From NCBI RefSeq assembly GCF_002868735.1, contig NZ_CP025612.1, positions 682,001-746,000 of the forward strand: a stretch of DNA of 64,000 nucleotides, in the 5' to 3' direction. Shown here one piece after another: positions 60,123-64,000 of the stretch (position 1 is its first letter; every line of letters starts with the position of its first letter). The DNA comes from Niveispirillum cyanobacteriorum. Lineage in GTDB: Bacteria; Pseudomonadota; Alphaproteobacteria; Azospirillales; Azospirillaceae. The notes under the pieces are model-generated. The model saw nothing but the letters and a program-made list of their open reading frames with translations. It did not search any database and was not told the DNA's origin. Made by a program: the position numbers and the translations under genes.

Positions 60123-61375
60123 CAGATCACCCCTTGCCGCTTCAGGCTTTCCAACTGTTCAGCACTGTAGCCCGTCAGGCGGGCATAGACGTCGCTGTTA
60201 TGCTCCCCGATGGCCACGGGCAACACGGGATCAAACCCGGTGCGCGCGCCGGAGAACAGGATCGGGATGCCCGCCGTCCGCAGGTCGATGTCGGAGCTGT
60301 AGCTGGGATGGGCGATGGGCATCGTCTCGTTGCGGGCCATCACACGCGGGTCGACCAGCGCATCCTCCGGATGGCGCACAGGCGCCACAGGCACGCCTTG
60401 GGCCTCCAGGGCTGCCACGACATCGACCACCGGTAATTGTCGCGACCAGCCATTGATCCGCGCCTCCAGTTCGGTGGCATTGGCGACGCGGGCGTCGCGG
60501 GTGGCAAATTGCGGGTGCTGGAGCAGTTCCACCTGTCCCATGGCGCGGAACAGGCCGGCGGCCAGCTTGTCATGCACCGCGACCAGTGCGATGTAGCCAT
60601 CGGCGCATTCGAAAACGCCAAAGGGCGACAGGCGCTGTACTGTCAGGCCCGTGCGCGACGGCATGCCGGCGGCGGCCATGGCGGACCAGTTCTCGATGGC
60701 GACGAAGGAGGTCAGCGCGCCCAGCATCGACACATCAATATGCTGCCCCACGCCAGTCCGATGCCGCTGTTCCAATGCCGCCAGGATGCCAATGACGGCA
60801 AAGACGGGGGCCAGCATGTCGGCCATGGGTACGCCCATCCGTACCGGCGGTTCTCCCGGCGCACCCGACGTGTACATGGCGCCCGACAGGGCCTGGATGA
60901 TCACATCCATGGCCTTTCCACCTTCCGACCCGTTGGCGCCAAAGCCGGAGAGGGAACAATAGATCACGCGCGGATTGGCAGCCTTAGCGGCGTCATAACC
61001 CACGCCCAGTCGGTCGGCAGTGCCGCTGGTGAAATTCTCCACCACGATGTCACAGCCTTTCACCAGATCGGCGAACACCGTCTTGGCTTCCGGGTGCTTC
61101 AAGTTCAGGCTGATGCCATGCTTGCCGCGCGCGCGGGTCAGGTGGGAGATAGAGATATCGTCTGCATGACGGCGTTCCACCACCACCCCGTCGCGCCCTA
61201 CATAGGGGCTGTTGTCTCGTGCCAGATCGCCCCCGACTGGGTCTTCCAGCTTGATCACCTCTGCCCCTAGCCCCGCCAGCAACAAGGTGGCATAGGGTCC
61301 TGCCAGGGCGCGGGTCAAGTCCAGGACACGCAGTCCTTCCAGGGGGCGCTGCTGGCTGTTCTCGGTCGTGCTCAT
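60122..61375 (-). CDS. CaiB/BaiF family CoA transferase
   Basis: The 417-residue class III CoA transferase has the N-terminal Rossmann part (LEGLRVLDLTRALAGPYAT, LGAEVIKLEDPVGGD) and the likely catalytic D157 in KAMDVIIQALSG. It should move CoA between an acyl-CoA and a free acid, as formyl-CoA:oxalate or carnitine CoA transferases do. Its start overlaps the next CaiB gene's stop by 4 bases (ATGA) and its stop overlaps the dehydratase-like start. FldA of the phenyllactate dehydratase system is a related transferase working with HgdBC-type proteins. Confidence 0.92.
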   Translation of the reverse strand: MSTTENSQQRPLEGLRVLDLTRALAGPYATLLLAGLGAEVIKLEDPVGGDLARDNSPYVGRDGVVVERRHADDISISHLTRARGKHGISLNLKHPEAKTVFADLVKGCDIVVENFTSGTADRLGVGYDAAKAANPRVIYCSLSGFGANGSEGGKAMDVIIQALSGAMYTSGAPGEPPVRMGVPMADMLAPVFAVIGILAALEQRHRTGVGQHIDVSMLGALTSFVAIENWSAMAAAGMPSRTGLTVQRLSPFGVFECADGYIALVAVHDKLAAGLFRAMGQVELLQHPQFATRDARVANATELEARINGWSRQLPVVDVVAALEAQGVPVAPVRHPEDALVDPRVMARNETMPIAHPSYSSDIDLRTAGIPILFSGARTGFDPVLPVAIGEHNSDVYARLTGYSAEQLESLKRQGVI

Positions 61376-62571
61376 GCTCGTGATCCTTGACGGGCGTACA
61401 GGGCGCCCTTGTCGCGCAGGGACTGGATGTCGGTGGGGGAAAGGCCGATGCCGGCCAGAATGGTGTCGCTGTCGCCGCCCGCCGGGGCCGCGGGTCGCGG
61501 CGTGGCGGCGGGGGTATCGGACAGGCGGATGGGCAGGCCGATATGTGGCGCGGTGCCGCCGCCGGGCAACGGCACCTCGAACACCATGCCGCGCGACCGG
61601 TTATGCGGATCGGACAGGGCGTCGGGCAGGTCATGCACGGGGGCGAACTGCGTATCCGCCGCCGCCAGGATTTCCAGCCATTCGGCCAAGGTCTTGCTGC
61701 GGAAGATGGCGGCCAGGGCGTCCGCGATTTCCCCTCGTCGGCTGATATCCATCTGCAAGGGGGCGAAGTCCGGGCGGCCCATGGCCACGCAGAAACGCTG
61801 CCAGTAGCGGGGTTCCATGTCGGTGGTGGTGATGAAACGCCCGTCCGCCGTTTCCCAGATGCCGCTGTCGGCCCGCCGCTTGCCGCGCCCCGGCACCTTC
61901 GAGAGGTCGGGATTGCGGGAAATCGTGCTGGCGATCAGGGCCAGTGAGGCGTCGGACATGGCCACATCGACATGCTGGCCGCGGCCCGTTACGCCCCGTG
62001 CGATGATGGCAGACAGGATGCCGATGACGGCGTTCGACCCGCTTAACAGATCGGCCACAGGCACGCCAGGGAAGCTTGGCCTGGCCGGGTCTTCGCCGAT
62101 GCGTGACAGGGCGCCGGCAATGGCCAGGGCCACCGGATCATGCCCCGGCTTATCCCGGTACGGGCCCGTCTGCCCGCACAGGGTGACGGACGCATAGACC
62201 AGCCCCGGGTTCAGCTCCAGCATGGCGGCGGCACCATACCCCATGCTCTCCATCACGCCCGGCCGATAATCCTCCACCAATATGTCGGCCTTCGCCACCA
62301 GCGCCTCGATCACCGGCCGAGCGTCGGCGTGACCGGGATCAATGACCAGGCTGCGCTTGTTGCGGGCATAGATGTCACGGGCGCGCAAGTCAGCGCGGGC
62401 GTCATCATCCAGCTTGTCCCAGCCGAACACCTGCGCCTGCTTGGCCAACTCGCGCGGGTTTTCCACCCGGATGATATCGGCGCCCAGATTGCCCAGCATC
62501 CAGGAGCAATAAGGACCGGGCAGGAACTTGGAAAAATCGACCACATTCAGGCCGGAAAGCGGGCCGTTCAT
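61372..62571 (-). CDS. CaiB/BaiF family CoA transferase
   Basis: The 399-residue class III CoA transferase begins LSGLNVVDFSKFLPGPYCSWMLGNLGADIIRVE and has D145 in GHDPVALAIAGALS at the catalytic position. A GRGQHVDVAMSDA segment is typical of the family. It overlaps its neighbours on both sides by 4 bases, so translation of the array is coupled. It is a different subgroup from the copy before it, with only family-level similarity by eye. Confidence 0.92.
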   Translation of the reverse strand: MNGPLSGLNVVDFSKFLPGPYCSWMLGNLGADIIRVENPRELAKQAQVFGWDKLDDDARADLRARDIYARNKRSLVIDPGHADARPVIEALVAKADILVEDYRPGVMESMGYGAAAMLELNPGLVYASVTLCGQTGPYRDKPGHDPVALAIAGALSRIGEDPARPSFPGVPVADLLSGSNAVIGILSAIIARGVTGRGQHVDVAMSDASLALIASTISRNPDLSKVPGRGKRRADSGIWETADGRFITTTDMEPRYWQRFCVAMGRPDFAPLQMDISRRGEIADALAAIFRSKTLAEWLEILAAADTQFAPVHDLPDALSDPHNRSRGMVFEVPLPGGGTAPHIGLPIRLSDTPAATPRPAAPAGGDSDTILAGIGLSPTDIQSLRDKGALYARQGSRA

Positions 62572-63560
62572 CGCGCAACCTCCCGGCTGGTCCGGAACAG
62601 GGGGCCGGGCACGCGGATGGTGCGGCCCGACACGGGATCGGCAAAGTCGGTGAAGGCCCCGCGTGCCGCGTGATGCGCGCTGTTCAGCACATCATCCGGT
62701 TCGTCGATGGCCGACAGGCCCATGCCATGCCGGTTCGACTGGTAGGCCAGGAAGGCGCGGGTCTTGGTGGAGAAGAACGCCCCCACCACTTTTTCCCATT
62801 CCTTCAGCGTTTCCTGCGGCAGATCGGCGACCAGGATATTCTCCCAATCCACCCCGGCCAGCGGTCCGGCCATATTGTCCGCCGTCATCAGGGCGACCAT
62901 GGCGCGCATCATGCCGGGATTGTCGACCAAGGCCCAGGTGACCCAGCCATCGGCCACCTTCCAGACCTGATTGACACCTGACTTGCCGCGCACCAGCAGA
63001 TTGCCCTGCCGCCCGCCGACCTTTCCGGCCCAGTCCCACATCACCGGTTCCCGGTAATTGGCCAGCACCGCCGACTGATAGGCGGAAACCGTGACGCGCT
63101 GTCCCTTGTCCTTACGGGCATGCAGTGCCGTCAGCGCCCCGATCACCGCCTGAATGGCACCCAACGCATAGGCTTGCTGCCCCGGAAGGCGCAGCGGTTC
63201 GCGGTCGGGATCACCGCCGATATGCAGCAGGCCCGACCGCGCCATCAAGGTCAGGTCGGTGGCCGGGCGGTCCGTGCAGGCAAATGGCGTCAGCAGCACA
63301 TCGATAAGACCCGGATAATCCGCAGGCTCTACCCCCGGCAGCGGCCCGTTGCGCAGCAGGATATCGGCACCCGACAGCAGGGAAGGCAGGTCAGCATCTT
63401 CCAGCGCCACGCAGCTTTTGGCCCGGTTCCACACCGGATCGGCCTTCTCGCCCTCCGCCGGGACCAACCGCGTTACCGATGCGCCCAGTTGCGCCAGCAT
63501 ATGGCCCGCCAGCGTGCCCAGTTCGCCCGTCGCGTCGATGATGATCAGATGGTTCAGCAT
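62568..63560 (-). CDS. CaiB/BaiF family CoA transferase, short form
   Basis: This protein of about 330 residues has the CaiB-type N-terminal fold (IIIDATGELGTLAGHMLAQLGASVTRLV) and a likely catalytic Asp in ATDLTLMARSGLL (D102 from this start). It is about 70 residues shorter than typical members, lacking the usual extended loops. The start at 63560 has GAGGGGA upstream; ATG 63575, which overlaps the previous stop, is also possible. The lack of some family parts means it may work as a partner subunit of another CaiB protein in the operon. Confidence 0.85.
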   Translation of the reverse strand: MLNHLIIIDATGELGTLAGHMLAQLGASVTRLVPAEGEKADPVWNRAKSCVALEDADLPSLLSGADILLRNGPLPGVEPADYPGLIDVLLTPFACTDRPATDLTLMARSGLLHIGGDPDREPLRLPGQQAYALGAIQAVIGALTALHARKDKGQRVTVSAYQSAVLANYREPVMWDWAGKVGGRQGNLLVRGKSGVNQVWKVADGWVTWALVDNPGMMRAMVALMTADNMAGPLAGVDWENILVADLPQETLKEWEKVVGAFFSTKTRAFLAYQSNRHGMGLSAIDEPDDVLNSAHHAARGAFTDFADPVSGRTIRVPGPLFRTSREVAR

Positions 63561-63571
63561 CATCAATCCCC

Positions 63572-64000
63572 TCATGCCAGCGCGCCGGAAGCAGTCAGTT
63601 CGTCAACCTCGGCCGGGTCCATGCCCAGCAGGTCCACGAAGACCGCGCGATTGTCCCCGCCCAACAGCGGCGGCGGGCCGACATGGATGGCGGCATCGGA
63701 AAAGCGCAGGGGCGGCCCCGGCATCTCACAGTCGCCCAACCTGTCATGGTGGACGCGGTAGTAGTGGCCGGCGCGTTCCAGTTCGGCGTCGGTGAAGACA
63801 TCGCGCCCGTCATTCACCGCCTCCGCCGGCACGCCGGCGGCGGACAGATGGTCGGCCAGCCTGTGCTTGTCTTGCGTCCGTGTCCAGGCGGACAGCAGGG
63901 CACGCAGGTGCGCCGCATGGGCCTTGCGGCCTTCAAGCGTGGCAAATCGTTGATCATCAATCCCCGCCAGCCCGGCCACGATTTGCCAATCGCCATCATC
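63572..64000 (-). CDS. CaiB/BaiF family CoA transferase, C-terminal part (cut by window edge)
   Basis: The frame is open from the window edge to the stop at 63572, giving the last 142 residues of a class III CoA transferase: DGDWQIVAGLAGIDDQRFATL, then VPAEAVNDGRDVFTDAEL and PLRFSDAAIHVGPPPLLGGDN, which match the C-terminal part of the family. The start is beyond the right edge. Its stop overlaps the next gene region by ATGA (63572-63575). It makes at least four CoA transferase genes in a row. Confidence 0.9.
   Translation of the reverse strand, partial: DDGDWQIVAGLAGIDDQRFATLEGRKAHAAHLRALLSAWTRTQDKHRLADHLSAAGVPAEAVNDGRDVFTDAELERAGHYYRVHHDRLGDCEMPGPPLRFSDAAIHVGPPPLLGGDNRAVFVDLLGMDPAEVDELTASGALA

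Noticed and set aside
1-64000. tRNA, rRNA, CRISPR array, insertion sequences, phage or toxin-antitoxin genes
   Set aside because: Looked for on both strands by pattern; no cloverleaf-like gene with CCA/T-loop pattern, no spaced repeats and no transposase or integrase signatures were found.

Overview
The window is a high-GC stretch of what looks like an alphaproteobacterial chromosome (Sphingomonadales, Caulobacterales or Azospirillaceae/Niveispirillum type). This rests on six TonB-dependent receptors (TBDRs) in 64 kb, a FecI/FecR pair, halogenase-like flavoproteins beside a TBDR, CaiB-type CoA transferases and the GC-biased codon use. I cannot assign a genus from the sequence alone. No tRNA, rRNA, CRISPR array, insertion sequence or phage gene was seen. 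Coding density is about 90%, and nearly everything is catabolic accessory metabolism: import through the outer membrane, then hydrolysis and oxidation.

Left part (1-9.7 kb): a TBDR, a FAD-dependent amine/amino-acid oxidase, an M81 (MlrC-like) metallopeptidase, RidA, a membrane-anchored beta-lactamase-family hydrolase and an MFS transporter. This resembles the gene types of the microcystin-degrading mlr cluster and suggests use of an unusual peptide or amide. Next (9.7-17.9 kb) is an aromatic catabolic operon: FAH hydrolase, FAD monooxygenase, type I extradiol dioxygenase with its catalytic residues present, alpha/beta hydrolase, 2Fe-2S ferredoxin and a cyclase-type metal hydrolase. It is followed by two opposing NAD(P)-dependent dehydrogenases and a NodD/NahR-type LysR regulator flanked by two inverted copies of a 35-bp motif.

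Middle part (18-39.6 kb): a TBDR-MFS-cupin operon; then a LacI-regulated operon (TBDR, two different GH3 glycosidases, type B carboxylesterase) with two near-identical palindromic operators and a strong terminator. The lacI gene carries an apparent one-base frameshift near its 3' end. Next come a TBDR and an alkaline phosphatase, converging on a paralogous TBDR that has an extra N-terminal STN signalling domain and is driven by a FecR/FecI pair.

Right part (39.7-64 kb): a sialate O-acetylesterase, two tryptophan-halogenase-like flavoproteins and a 1,099-residue TBDR in one operon; a GIN-domain secreted protein; two cyclophilins (one cytoplasmic, one exported); a YdbH-like inner-membrane protein; an exonuclease-BRCT protein; a six-hairpin glycosidase with its LacI regulator; and a tightly overlapping minus-strand operon of at least four CaiB/BaiF CoA transferases followed by a fused 2-hydroxyacyl-CoA dehydratase-like protein that seems to lack the usual iron-sulfur cysteines. 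The last CoA-transferase gene runs off the right edge.
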